Shown here in pieces: positions 23,352-35,300 of a stretch of DNA of 64,000 nucleotides; the first letter of the stretch is position 1, and each line of letters begins with the position of its first letter. The DNA lies in NCBI GenBank assembly GCA_022432975.1, contig CM039503.1, forward strand, positions 52,822,466-52,886,465, given 5' to 3'. Under the pieces are notes generated by a model that saw only the letters and a program-made list of their open reading frames with translations, had not been told where the DNA came from and searched no databases. The position numbers and the translations under genes were made by a program. Source of the DNA: Begonia masoniana. Lineage: Eukaryota; Streptophyta; Magnoliopsida; Cucurbitales; Begoniaceae.

Positions 23352-26300
23352 ATGGCAGGCGATGATAGTACAGGACACAGTATTGGGAAATTCGATGGGA
23401 CAAATTTTGCGTTCTGGAGAATGCAAATTGAGGACTATTTATACGGGAAAGATCTTCAACTTCCATTGAGTACAAAACCAGAAAAGATGGATGACGTTGA
23501 ATGGAATCACCTTGACAGAAAAGTTTTAGGAGTCGTCAGATTGACGCTGACTAAAAACGTTGCTCACAACATGGCGAAGGAGAAAACTACAGCGAGTCTG
23601 ATGAAGGCTCTATCTGATATGTACGAGAAATCCTCTGCGAACAACAAGGTGCATCTGATAAAAAAATTGTTTAATCTAAAAATGGGTGAAGGTACTTCTG
23701 TAGCTGCACATCTAAATGAATTTAATACTGTTGTGAATCAATTATTATCTGTGGATATTGATTTTGGAGATGAGGTTCGAGCCCTAATTTTGTTGGCGTC
23801 GCTACCGAATAGCTGGGAGCCTATGAGGGCAGCAGTCAGTAATTCAGTCGGCAGTGCAAAATTGGTATTTACTGATGTGAGGGATCGTATTCTAGCCGAG
23901 GAAGTTCGAAGAATTGATTCTGGAGAAACATCGAAAGGCACAGCTCTCCATGTTGAAAACAGAGGAAGAAATAATGACAGAAACTCCAACCGGGGTAGGG
24001 GCAGATCCAGATCCAAGTCGAAAAATGGAAGGGGTCAGTCTAAGCCCCGGCGAAAACTTGAGTACTGGAATTGTGGCAAGCTGGGTCACATGAAGAAGGA
24101 TTGCAGAGCACCGAAGAAGAACGGAAATGACAAAGATGATGGAGCAAATGCAGTAACAGCAGACATCACTGACGCATTGATTCTTTCAGTCGATAGCCCG
24201 ATAGACTCATGGGTCTTGGACTCGGGAGCGTCGTTTCATACCACCGCACACAAGGAATTAATGGAAAATTATGTAGCTGGAAATCATGGGAAAGTCTATC
24301 TTGCAGATGGTGAGCCACTGGATATTGTGGGCATCGGGGACATCAAATTGAAGACGACAAACGGGTCTGTTTGGAGTATCAATAAAGTAAGACATGTTTC
24401 GGGTTTGATGCGTAATTTGATTTCAGTGGGGCAACTTGATAGTGAGGGTTACCATGTTAGTTTCGGAACAAATGCTTGGAAGGTAACTAAAGGAGCGATG
24501 GTCGTCGCTCGAGGTCAGAAAACAGGAACCTTATATATGACTTCTACATGTAGAGACACAATTGCCGTGGTTGATAGCTCGAAGAACACAGAGTTGTGGC
24601 ATTGGAGATTGGGCCACATGAGCGAGAAAGGAATGAAGATTCTTGTCAAGAATGGTCAGATTCCAGAGCTGAAGTCTGTTGAGCATCAGTTATGTGAAAG
24701 CTGTATTTTTGGAAAACAGAAACGTGTCAGTTTTCTAAAAGTTGGCAAGGAGCTGAGGCAGAAAAAACTGGAATTAGTGCACACTGATGTGTGGGGACCC
24801 GCACCCGTTTCTTCTCTTGGTGGATCATACTACTACGTAACGTTCATAGATGATTCAACAAGAAAGGTTTGGGTCTATTTCATGAAGAACAAGTCTGATG
24901 TATTCAGTGTTTTCAAGAAGTGGAAGGCCTTGGTTGAGAATGAAACGAATCTGAAAGTGAAGTGTTTGAGATCCGACAACGGAGGCAAGTATATCAGTGC
25001 AGATTTCAGTGAATATTGTGCTATGAATGGAATCAAGATGCAGAAGACTATTCCTCGAACGCCTCAAGAGAATGGAGTAGCTGAAAGGATGAACAGAACG
25101 CTGAATGAAAGTGCAAGGAGCATGAGATTGCACGCCGGACTGCTTAAAACCTTTTGAGCAGATGCAGTCAGCACAACAGCCTACCTGATAAATAGAGGAC
25201 CCTCTGTACCTCTAGATTACAAAATTCCAGAAGAAGTTTGGAGCGGTAAAAAGGTAAACTTTTCTTTTCTGAAAGTTTTTAGTTGCTTATCATATGTTCA
25301 TATTGATGATTCTGATAGAAGTAAACTTGATTCGAAATCTAATAAGTGTTTTCTTATTGGTTATGGTGACGCCGAGTTTGGTTATCGTTTCTGGGATAAT
25401 CAAAATCGGAAGATCATTCGCAGCAGGAACGTCATCTTCAACGAACAGGTTCTTTACAAAGATGCTGTTGGAAAGACTTCTGACAGTGGGAGTTCTGTAT
25501 TGAAAGAGTCTACTATGGTCAACTTCAGAGTTTCTTCGGGTGATATTACTCCGACCAGAAAAGAAGATCAGAGTATTGTTGAAAATGAGGTTGATGAGAA
25601 TATAGCTCTAGAAGAAAATCTGCAAACGTCAATTATAGAACCAAGAAGATCATCCAGAATCAGTAAACCAACTCAGAGATGGTCCCCGTCTCTTAATTAC
25701 ATTTTGCTTACTGACAGAGGTGAACCGGGATGTTATGAGGAAGCAGAATAGTCTGATGATTTGATTGAGTGGGAGGCAGCCATGAAAGATGAAATGGACT
25801 CACTGAAATCAAATGAAACTTGGACATTAACCAAGTTGCCGAAGGGTAAGACAACATTGCATAACAAGTGGGTTTACCGGATTAAAGAAGAACCTGATGG
25901 AAGTAAGAGATATAAAGCCAGATTGGTTGTCAAGGGTTTTCAGCAGAAATAAGGCATTGACTACACCGATATTTTCTCACCAGTGGTGAAGCTGACGACG
26001 ATCAAAACGGTTTTGAGTTTGGTTGTGAATGAAGATCTTCATTTGCAGCAGATGGATGTGAAAACTGCTTTCCTTCACGGCAGTTTAGATGAAGAGATTT
26101 ACATTCGTCAGCCACAGGGCTTTGAGATGAGAGGGAAAGAGGAACTTGTATGTAAGCTTCAGAAGAGTTTGTACGGTTTGAAACAAGCTCCAAGACAATG
26201 GTACAAGAGGTTCGATAGCTTCATGAAGAATAACAGTTTTGTGAGATGTGAAGCCGATCACTGCTGTTACATCAAAAGGTTTGATAATTTCTATATTATT

Positions 26301-27266
26301 CTGCTCCTTTACGTTGATGATATGCTGATCGCTGGAGCAAGCTTGCATGAGATTGACAGGCTGAAGAGGAAGTTATCTACAGAGTTTGCAATGAAGGATT
26401 TGGGTGCTGCAAAACAAATCCTTGGGATGAGGATATTCAGGGATAAAGATATTCTCAAACTCTCACAAGAAGACTCTGTGAAGAAGGTTCTTAGCAGGTT
26501 CCAAATGCAGGATGCGAAGTCAGTCACTACACCATTGGCTAGTCATTTCAAACTATCCAAAGATCAGTTACCCTCGACCGATGAAGAGAGGAACTACATG
26601 GCCAAAGTTCCATATGCCTCAGCTGTTGGTAGTCTTATGTACGCGATGGTTTGCACACGACCAGATATTGCACATGCAGTGGGAGTTGTCAGCAGGTTTA
26701 TGAGTAATCCAGGAAGAAAACATTGGGAAGCCGTAAAATGGATTTTGCGATACTTGAAGGGAAGTTCAAAGTTTGCTTTATGTTTTCGAAAATCAGACTT
26801 GGGTCTAGATGGATATGTTGATGCTGATAATGGTGGTGATATTGACAGTAGTAAGAGCAGGACTGGGTATGTCTACACTTTGGGTGGTACCGCAATGAGT
26901 TGGGTTTCGAGACTTCAAGATGTCGTCGCTCTTTCTAGCTGTGAAGCCGAGTATATTGCAGTGACAGAAGCTGCAAAGGAGATGATGTGGTTACAGCCTT
27001 TTCTACGCGAGTTAGGCCAAAACTACGATGAGAGTGTATTGCATTGTGACAGCCAGAGTGCCATTCATTTGGCAAAGAATCCAGTTTATCATGGCAAGAC
27101 AAAGCATATACAGGTACACTATTACTTTATCAGATCTGCTTTAGAAGATGGAGTATTAGCACTTGAGAAGATCCTAGGGAGTCGGAATCCAGCTGACATG
27201 TTGACGAAAGCTGTGACGAGTGAGAAGCTGAAGTTATGCGCAACTTTAGTCGGACTTCTTGGATGA
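23352..27266 (+). pseudogene. Copia gag-pol polyprotein, three nonsense codons
   Basis: A single frame runs the whole length. It is interrupted by TGA at 25,155-25,157 (in integrase), TAG at 25,749-25,751 and TAA at 25,950-25,952 (before RT). In order it has: gag UBN2-type domain (KFDGTNFAFWRMQIEDYL); a zinc knuckle that lacks the first Cys (YWNCGKLGHMKKDC); protease (DSGA); integrase zinc finger and core (HTDVWGP, RSDNGG, PQENGVAERMNRT); reverse transcriptase (QMDVKTAFLHG, YGLKQAPRQWY, YVDDM); RNase H (SSCEAEYIA). The order gag-PR-IN-RT-RH is diagnostic of Copia, and the wording is closest to the Tnt1/Tork lineage. It cannot make a complete polyprotein. Confidence 0.93.
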
Positions 27267-27327
27267 GACATTGAAGTGAAGCTGCTGCAGATGAAGAGAT
27301 GATGAGATTAGTCTCCAAGTGGGAGAT

Positions 27328-27647
27328 TGTTGAGTTATGGAGCCTAGTTTAGGTTTGAGCCTTTGAGGGTATTTTAGTCATTTATATTTACCCTGTTATT
27401 CTGTAACCCTAAATCGTCTATTATATGAAGACGTGTTTAGGTTATTGAGTCATCATAGAAAAGACAGAGTGTCTGAGAGGGTGAGGCAAAATTGTTGTAA
27501 CTCTTTTGTTCGATCTTAGTGAAATCTGTCAGCGGCTAGTGGACGTAGCTCTCGCGACGAGAGTGAACCACTATACATCTGTGTGTTATTTCTTTTTCGT
27601 ATTTCTAATCGTTCGTTACAGGTGGATTAGGACGTCTAATCCTAATA
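27328..27647 (+). repeat. Copia 3' LTR
   Basis: Near copy of the 5' LTR. Its last 70 bp are included in the downstream tandem duplication and reappear at 29,110-29,179, where the end is the expected CTAACA. Confidence 0.93.
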
Positions 27648-27777
27648 GGAGATCGGGTATGGAAGTTTTAAGGCCAATTTTATGTGAATAAAAGTCCCGA
27701 TAAAATATTTTGCGTTATTCGAGGTCAAATTGTTTTCTGTTGTCTCGAATAGTTGTAAATTTAAGAGTAAAGTGCAA

Positions 27778-28800
27778 TTTTGCTCCTACAACTAGGTGAA
27801 AAGGACAATTTGCACCGTAAACTCAGATAATGGACAAAAATAACCTTAATGTATTGATAATAGACAATTTACCACATACCGTCCTATTTTCCGTTAAATA
27901 GTTACGTTTGTTTCACGTGTTCATTTTTTCTCTCGAAATGCCCCTACTCTGGAGTTAGAATCGGAACGGACCGGTTTGGTTCACTAATCAGTTTGAAGCC
28001 ATTACTATACTGCTGTAATCATCTGCTCTCAGGTTCATTAATGGCTTTCGCGTGAGTCTTAAAAGGACCCAATATTTTAGATTATCGTTATCGGTTGATC
28101 TTAAAGTTTGGGTTAATTAGGGAAGGAGTAGGCGAATTAGGAGATTGGTTCATGATACTATTTTTTATTGTTTTTGTTTAGTGGTCTTTGCTGCGCATAA
28201 ATGGCAGAACGACATAGAAAGCAGAATCAAAGCTCCTAATTGGAGGTAAGAATTTACGTAGCTCCAAATATTAAGTTTTTTCCCTTTTTTGTTTTGAGGT
28301 TTAAAAGTTGACGAATTATTGGAATTATTTTTCTTATGACCATAGATCGGAAAAACGAAGACGAAGACGAACCTCCATGAACTTTGTTGGTAGTTGACTC
28401 CCCAAAACTTCAAATAGTTAAATTGAAGCTCAGAAACAAGCTCTGCTTAAGATTGCTACAATGTTTTTATTGATTCAGTTCGCTCTATCCTAGCAAGAGC
28501 GGCTGAAATTGAGCGCCGAACGGTCGACATTACTAAATCTCCGGTCATCTCTTGGGCTTAGAGGAGGAATATGGAAACTAAGGTTTTTTTTAAAATCTGA
28601 TTAGTGAACCAAACCGGTCAGTTCCGGTTCTGATTCCAAGGTAGGGGCATTTCGGGAAGAAAAAATAGACACGTGAAAAAAAGTGATAATTTAACAAAAA
28701 ATAAGACGGTAGGGGGTAAATTGTCCATTATCAATACATTAAGGTTGTTTTTACCTATTTTACCATTTTCACCTAGTTGTAGGGGCCAAATTGCACTTTA
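27778..28800. mobile_element. long-TIR element (copy in duplication unit 1)
   Basis: The ends are inverted copies beginning TAAAGTGCAATTT, CTCCTACAACTAGGTG and continuing for roughly 200-240 bp up to the AACCGGTC/GACCGGTTTGG region. The centre is unique and has exon-like features (28,180-28,246 ends in AG|GTAAGAAT after an open frame WQNDIESRIKAPNWR), so host gene pieces may be present. No transposase, and no clean TSD found. The second copy is at about 29,310-30,332. Confidence 0.65.
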
Positions 28801-29109
28801 ATCAAAATTTCAAGAATTTATTAAATATATAATGTAATATTATATATTGAATAAATTTAAAAAATATTATAAATAAATATTTTTTAAATTGGAGAAGAAA
28901 CTCTCACTAAAAATGGGAAAAAAGGGGACCGATGTGTAATTCAAACCAAAAACGAAATTCAATCCTAGTTTTGGATTGAGTAGGACCGTGGATCGCAATT
29001 CTATTTGTTGTTTGAGGTTCAAAATTGACAAAAAATCGAACCATGGGTCCTAATTCGACCCAAAATTTAAAATAACTAGGGAAATTACCGATTTAAACCT
29101 CAAACTATA
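28801..29109. other. AT-rich spacer in duplication unit 1
   Basis: No ORF. It ends with the left TSD (AAATAACTA) and the first bases of the 31-kb element's TIR, duplicated from 30,603-30,642. Confidence 0.6.
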
Positions 29110-29309
29110 TCTGTGTGTTATTTCTTTTTCGTATTTCTAATCGTTCGTTACAGGTGGATTAGGACGTCTAATCCTAACAGGAGATCGGGTATGGAAGTTT
29201 TAAGGCCAATTTTATGTGAATAAAAGTCCCGATAAAATATTTTGCGTTATTCGAGGTCAAATTGTTTTCTGTTGTCTCGAATAGTTGTAAATTTAAGAGT
29301 AAAGTGCAA

Positions 29310-30332
29310 TTTGGCTCCTACAACTAGGTGAAAAGGACAATTTGCACCGTAAACTCAGATAATGGACAAAAATAACCTTAATGTATTGATAATAGACAAT
29401 TTACCACATACCGTCCTATTTTCCGTTAAATAGTTACGTTTGTTTCACGTGTTCATTTTTTCTCTCGAAATGCCCCTACTCTGGAGTTAGAATCGGAACG
29501 GACCGGTTTGGTTCACTAATCAGTTTGAAGCCATTACTATACTGCTGTTATCATCTGCTCTCAGGTTCATTAATGGCTTTCGCGTGAGTCTTAAAAGGAC
29601 CCAATATTTTAGATTATCGTTATCGGTTGATCTTAAAGTTTGGGTTAATTAGGGAAGGAGTAGGCGAATTAGGAGATTGGTTCATGATACTATTTTTTAT
29701 TGTTTTTGTTTAGTGGTCTTTGCTGCGCATAAATGGCAGAACGACATAGAAAGCAGAATCAAAGCTCCTAATTGGAGGTAAGAATTTACGTAGCTCCAAA
29801 TATTAAGTTTTTTCCCTTTTTTGTTTTGAGGTTTAAAAGTTGACGAATTATTGGAATTATTTTTCTTATGACCATAGATCGGAAAAACGAAGACGAAGAC
29901 GAACCTCCATGAACTTTGTTGGTAGTTGACTCCCCAAAACTTCAAATAGTTAAATTGAAGCTCAGAAACAAGCTCTGCTTAAGATTGCTACAATGTTTTT
30001 ATTGATTCAGTTCGCTCTATCCTAGCAAGAGCGGCTGAAATTGAGCGCCGAACGGTCGACATTACTAAATCTCCGGTCATCTCTTGGGCTTAGAGGAGGA
30101 ATATGGAAACTAAGGTTTTTTTTTAAATCTGATTAGTGAACCAAACCGGTCAGTTCCGGTTCTGATTCCAAGGTAGGGGCATTTTGGGAAGAAAAAATAG
30201 ACACGTGAAAAAAAGTGATAATTTAACAAAAAATAAGACGGTAGGGGGTAAATTGTCCATTATCAATACATTAAGGTTGTTTTTACCTATTTTACCCTTT
30301 TCACCTAGTTGTAGGGGCCAAATTGCACTTTA
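29310..30332. mobile_element. long-TIR element (copy in duplication unit 2)
   Basis: Duplicate of 27,778-28,800 produced by the tandem duplication, not by transposition, because the flanking sequence is duplicated too. Confidence 0.65.
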
Positions 30333-30611
30333 ATAAAAATTTCAAGAATTTATTAAATATATAATGTAATATTATATATTGAATAAATTTAAAAAATATT
30401 ATAAATAAATATTTTTTAAATTGGAGAAGAAACTCTCGCTAAAAATGGGAAAAAAAGGGGACCGATGTGTAATTCAAACCAAAAACGAAATTCAATCCTA
30501 GTTTTGGATTGAGTAGGACCGTGGATCGCAATTCTATTTGTTGTTTGAGGTTCAAAATTGACAAAAAATCGAACCATGGGTCCTAATTCGACCCAAAATT
30601 TAAAATAACTA

Positions 30612-30942
30612 GGGAAATTACCGATTTAAACCTCAAACTATACGGGTTTTTTATTTTAAACCTTAAAGTATCAAATTTAACGAATCAAACCTTAAAGTAT
30701 CGAAAACATAACAAAACAATCTCTGCCGTCCATTCGATCTGCGTTTGGTATCCATTTTTGCTGTATATCGGACGGACGGACGGTAAATATTCGCGTCCGT
30801 CCGTATCAATTATTTGGTTGTTTCCCGGACGGACGATTAAAAATTGCGTCCGTCCGATACATAATACGGATGGACACACGAAACGTTTGTCCGTCCGTAC
30901 GTATGTTTTGCCTGGATGTCGACGCGTGGCTCGGACGGACGT
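30612..30942 (+). repeat. left terminal inverted repeat of the 31-kb element
   Basis: Aligns end to end with the complement of 61,207-61,534. Contains clustered GGACGGACG motifs and their complements (near 30,768-30,942), which may be transposase-binding sites. Confidence 0.9.
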
Positions 30943-31031
30943 TGTGCCACTAATGTAGGAGGTGGAGGAGGAGGAGGAAGACTAGGAACAAAAGGTGTAA
31001 GGGAAAGGCGAGGAGGATGAGAACGAGACAC

Positions 31032-32057
31032 CTAAGAGGTAGAAGGTGAGTTATCAAAGGCAGGAATTTCAGATTCATCCATACCTTCTTGAACAGAATC
31101 CTCTTGCAGGATAAGTTTCCTCTTCCCAAGCCTTACAGAGGCTGCCTTAGAAGCCTTTATCTTCGACACATCCAAGACAAACTCCCCTTTTCTTATTTTC
31201 TTTATTCCCATTTTCTTGAGGGTGGTTTGGGAATAATAACTGGAGGGTTGAAGACGGACATGATCTTCATTCTCTGGAAATACAACATCAAGCTGGGTAA
31301 ATATCCTCATGAGAAGCAAGTTGTAAGGCAGAGAGGTGGCCCTAGATGACACAGCCTGAATCATTCGTCTGACAACAACAAATCCCAGGTTGAAAGGGGT
31401 CTTGTGGTAAAGTGCAAACAGAACAAAGAGTTCCATTGTACTCACCTCATCATGGTGACCACCCTTAGGGACAATGTTGTACCCTATCATTTGATGCAAT
31501 AACCTGGCCCTTATGGTCAGGTGTTTGCCCTTTAAATGATCAGGGGTTTGGTTTGGGTCTAGAGCGATAGTCTTGAGAAAACTAAGACCCTCACAGGTAC
31601 CAAAGAAAGGAACCTCAGATCCGGAATCATAAAGGTGAGGGCAGCTATCTAGATAGGAGCACTCCAAAAGAGAATTTATGGATTAGGGTGTGAGTTCTAT
31701 GTGCTTTCCATACACATAACTCTTAATTGTAGAGAAATCAGAGGAAAAACCCAAATTGGTATAAAACATTCGGACAGCCTCAGGGTAATAGTAAGATTCT
31801 ACATCAAACAGTCCTAATAACCCGAGATCCTTCAGGGGTTCAACAATATCCATGCGAGCAAAGTCTTCAAAGAAAATACCACGACAGGGAATCAGAGATT
31901 TGTGCTTAAAGTCGTCATGGTACCTTGCTTCAGAAGCTTGACTGGTGAAGAAGAAAGATGGCCACTCGTTTGCACGAGAAATCACACGAGGCGGACGAGC
32001 TGAAACTTTAGCCTTCTTCTTGGCTGGTTTAGGAAGAGCGTGAGACGATGAAGCCAT
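31032..32057 (-). pseudogene. plant transposon-protein/env-like ORF downstream of Copia pol
   Basis: On the minus strand one frame starts at 32,057 (MASSSHALPKPAKKK) and is broken by a stop at 31,683-31,685 and another at 31,032-31,034. The same frame continues to about 30,943 with a Pro-rich tail. It includes WPSFF, AVRMFYTNLGF, HHDEVSTMELFVLFALYH and LPYNLLLMRIF, a pattern I associate with the 'putative plant transposon protein' family. It lies about 320 bp 3' of the Sirevirus-like pol on the same strand, the position of the extra env-like ORF in some Sireviruses. It could instead be an accessory ORF of the Mutator-like element. Its tail runs directly into the left TIR, marking a deletion or fusion joint. 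Confidence 0.55.
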
Positions 32058-32373
32058 TTGAACGATTCGAAGAAGAAAACCTAGAGAGAAAAAGGATTGG
32101 ATGCAGGAGCTTTTTGAAAGAGCGCGAAATATGAAGCGTTATTGAAAAGAAGCAGAGTTTAAATGGAGTAGGGTATCGCCCGACAGGATGTAGTCACACG
32201 TGCAAAACCGATTCGCCCGATGGGTCACACGTGTCGGCAGATTTAGAATACATCATTCGATGCCTATCGGTAGATATGCATCTTCCGATGCCTATCGACA
32301 AATATGCATCTACCGATGCCTTCACAGTTAAAAACTGCACTATCACTCAAGATTCACCAACAGAGGAATAACC

Positions 32374-35300
32374 TTAGTTTTTCTCAACCTGAATGAGACC
32401 TAGCCTTATTATAATATTATTGAAGGTCTTTTCATCCAAAGGCTTGGTAAAAATGTCTGCTAGTTGGTCTACAGAATTAACAAATTCTAAGGAGATATCA
32501 CCTCTTAGAACATGCTCTCTTATGAAGTGGTATCGGACATCGATATGCTTGGTTCTAGAATGCATAATTGTATTCTTGGAAATATTGATAGCACTGATGT
32601 TGTCACACCGGATAGGAATCCTATTATAAAACAGATTATAGTCCTCCAATGTCTGTTTCATCCACAACATTTGTGCACAACAACTGCCAGCAGCGATATA
32701 TTCACTTTCAGCAGTTGACAATGCAACAGAGTTCTGTTTCTTAGAATACCAGGAAACTAGAGATTTTCCTAAGAACTGACAAGTGCCACTAGTGCTCTTC
32801 CAATCAACTAGGCTGCCAGCATAATCATAATCTGAGTATCCAATCAGATCAAAAGAAGTGCCCTTCGGATACCACAATCCTAGGTCAGGTGTCCCACTTA
32901 AATATTTGAAAATCCTTTTGACAGCAGTTAAGTGAGATTCCTTAGGAGCAGCTTGAAATCTAGCACAAAGACAAACACTAAATAGAATATCTGGCCTGCT
33001 AGCAGTCAGATATAATAAGGAACCAATCATACCACGATATTTTTTAATATCTACACTTATTCCATTTTCATCTTTGTCTAATTTTGTTGTGGTACTCATG
33101 GGGGTTCTAGAGGATTTGACAGACTCTAAACCAAATTTCTTTAAGAGCTCATTAATGTATTTTTCTTGGCAGAAGAAAATGCCATCAGGAGATTGACTGA
33201 TCTGAAAACCTAAGAAGAATTTTAACTCCCCCATTATACTCATTTCAAATTCACTTTGGATGAGGGAGGAAAATTCATTACACATTGTGACATTAGTTGA
33301 TCCAAATATAATGTCATCGACATAGATCTGAACTAACAAAATATCATTGTCCTTTTGCATGGTAAATATGGTTGAATCAGTATTTTCCCTTTTAAATTTC
33401 CTTTCCACAAGAAAATTCTTCAACCTATCATACCAAGCTCTAGGAGCCTGCTTAAGTCCATAAAGGGCCTTCTTAAGTCTATACACATGATCAGGTTTTG
33501 CATAGTCTTCAAATCCTACGGGCTGCTCTACATAGACTTCTTCCTGAATATAACCATTTAAGAAAGCACTCTTTACATCCATTTGGAAGAGTGTGAAGTT
33601 TTTGTAGCACGCATAGACTAAGAGCATCCTAATTGATTCTAATCTAGCAACAGGTGCAAAGGTTTCATCAAAATCTATTCATTCTTCTTGATTGTAATCT
33701 TTAGCAACTAATCTTGCTTTGTTTCTTACCACAATCCCATTTTCATCCAATTTGTTCTTGTAAACCCATTTAGTTCCAATAATGGGATGATCCTTAGGCT
33801 GTGGAACAAGTTTCCATACCTTGCTCCTTTCAAATTGATTTAGCTCTTCTTGCATAACCAAAATCCAGTTATCATCACTCTCGGCCTCTTCAAACTTCTT
33901 AGGCTCTACTTGAGAAATAAATGCCATATTGGCACAGAGGTTTCTAAGAGAGGATCTAGTCTCAACTCCTAATGAAGGATCACCTAATACTTAATCTAAG
34001 GGATGATCTTTAACATACTTCCAATCCCTAGGAAGAGCAGGAATTTCATCCCTGACAGGGACAATATCCATAGAGTTTGAAGAAGGTTCTAAGGAATTTT
34101 CTATTTGAAGAGAATCTGAAGGCTTTTCTAAAGTAAGGGAATCTATATACTTTTCTAAAGAGTCATCCTCATCCACATTGATTGTGAGTTGAGGGGACTC
34201 ATCGAAGTTGACATGGACAGATTCCTCTATCACTAGAGTTGTCCTATTGAACACTCTATATGCTTTACTAGAGATAGAATAACCAAGAAAAATTTCAAGA
34301 TCAGATTTGGAATCGAATTTTCCTAAGTTATCCTTAGTGTTAAGAATGAAGCATTTGCAACCAAAGGCTTTGAAATACTTGACAGATGGAGTTTTTCTAT
34401 GCCAAAGCTCATATAGAGTTTTCTCAAGGATTGGTCTTATAGAGACCCGATTAAGCACATAACAGGCTGTTCTGCCAAGAAATACTTTGGCAGGGAGTTC
34501 TCATTAAGCATGGTTCTAGCAAGCACTTGGAGGGACCTATTTTTTCTCTCAACAATACTATTTTGTTGAGGGGTTCTAGGAGAGGAGAAGTTGTGCTCAA
34601 TTCCATACTTGAGACACAAGAGTTCAAATCTTTCATTTTCAAATTCTCCACCATGATCACTACGAATAGCAACAATGGTGAGCTCTTTTTCATTTTGAAC
34701 TCTTTTCCTAAAGCTAGAGAATGTATCAAAAGTTTCATCCTTTGACTTCAAAAAGAATACCCACGTGAATCTAGAGAAGTCATCGATAATGACATAAGCA
34801 TAGAATTTTCCTCCTAAGCTGGCTATATTAGAAGGATCGAAAAGGTCCATGTGAAGGAGTTGGAGAGGCTTAGAAGTAGAGATTGCATTCTTTGATGCAA
34901 AAGAACTTTTGATCTGCTTACCTATTTGGCAGGCATCACAGACCTTATCCTTCTCAAAGGATATCTTAGGGATCCCTCTAACTAAATTATCCTTAGTAAT
35001 CTTAGCTAAGGTATCCATCCCTACGTGTCCTAATCTCCTATGCCAAGTCCAGCAATCATTAGAGGAATTAGCAGCAAAACATTTTTCATCATTGCAAACA
35101 ACATTATCTAAGTCAATGATATAAATATTTTCTTTCCTATAGCCAGTGAACGGAGTTTTGTCATTTGATGCATCCTTAATTATACAAGAGTTTGATTTAA
35201 AGATCACCTCATATCCTTTATCACACAACTGGCTAATACTAAGCAAATTATATTTTAATCCTTCAACTAATAGCACCTTTTCAATGATAGGATTAGAACT

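Larger units (their letters stand above)
22230..27647 (+). mobile_element. Tnt1/Tork-like Copia retrotransposon, full length
   Basis: Two LTRs (22,230-22,546 and 27,328-27,647) flank a gag-pol region. The 5-bp TSD GGAGA is perfect on both sides (22,225-22,229; 27,648-27,652). The primer-binding site TGGTATCAGAGC starts at 22,549, and a purine-rich tract (AAGTGGGAGA) precedes the 3' LTR. Total length is 5,418 bp. The LTRs are similar, and the 3' LTR now ends TA instead of CA. Coding capacity is lost through three stop codons without frameshifts, which suggests moderate age. Confidence 0.95.
27578..30642 (+). repeat. 1.53-kb tandem duplication, two copies
   Basis: Copy 1 is 27,578-29,109 and copy 2 is 29,110-30,642. 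I see only about ten differences between them, so the event is recent. The unit starts in the Copia 3' LTR and ends 31 bp inside the left TIR of the 31-kb Mutator-like element. The joint reads AAACTATA|TCTGTGTG. ACTATA also occurs at the parental left breakpoint (CCACTATACATCTG), so a microhomology or replication-slip mechanism fits. Confidence 0.93.

Noticed and set aside
23738..26895. Minus-strand ORFs across the Copia gag-pol
   Set aside because: They are shadows of the plus-strand polyprotein, which has clear motifs throughout.
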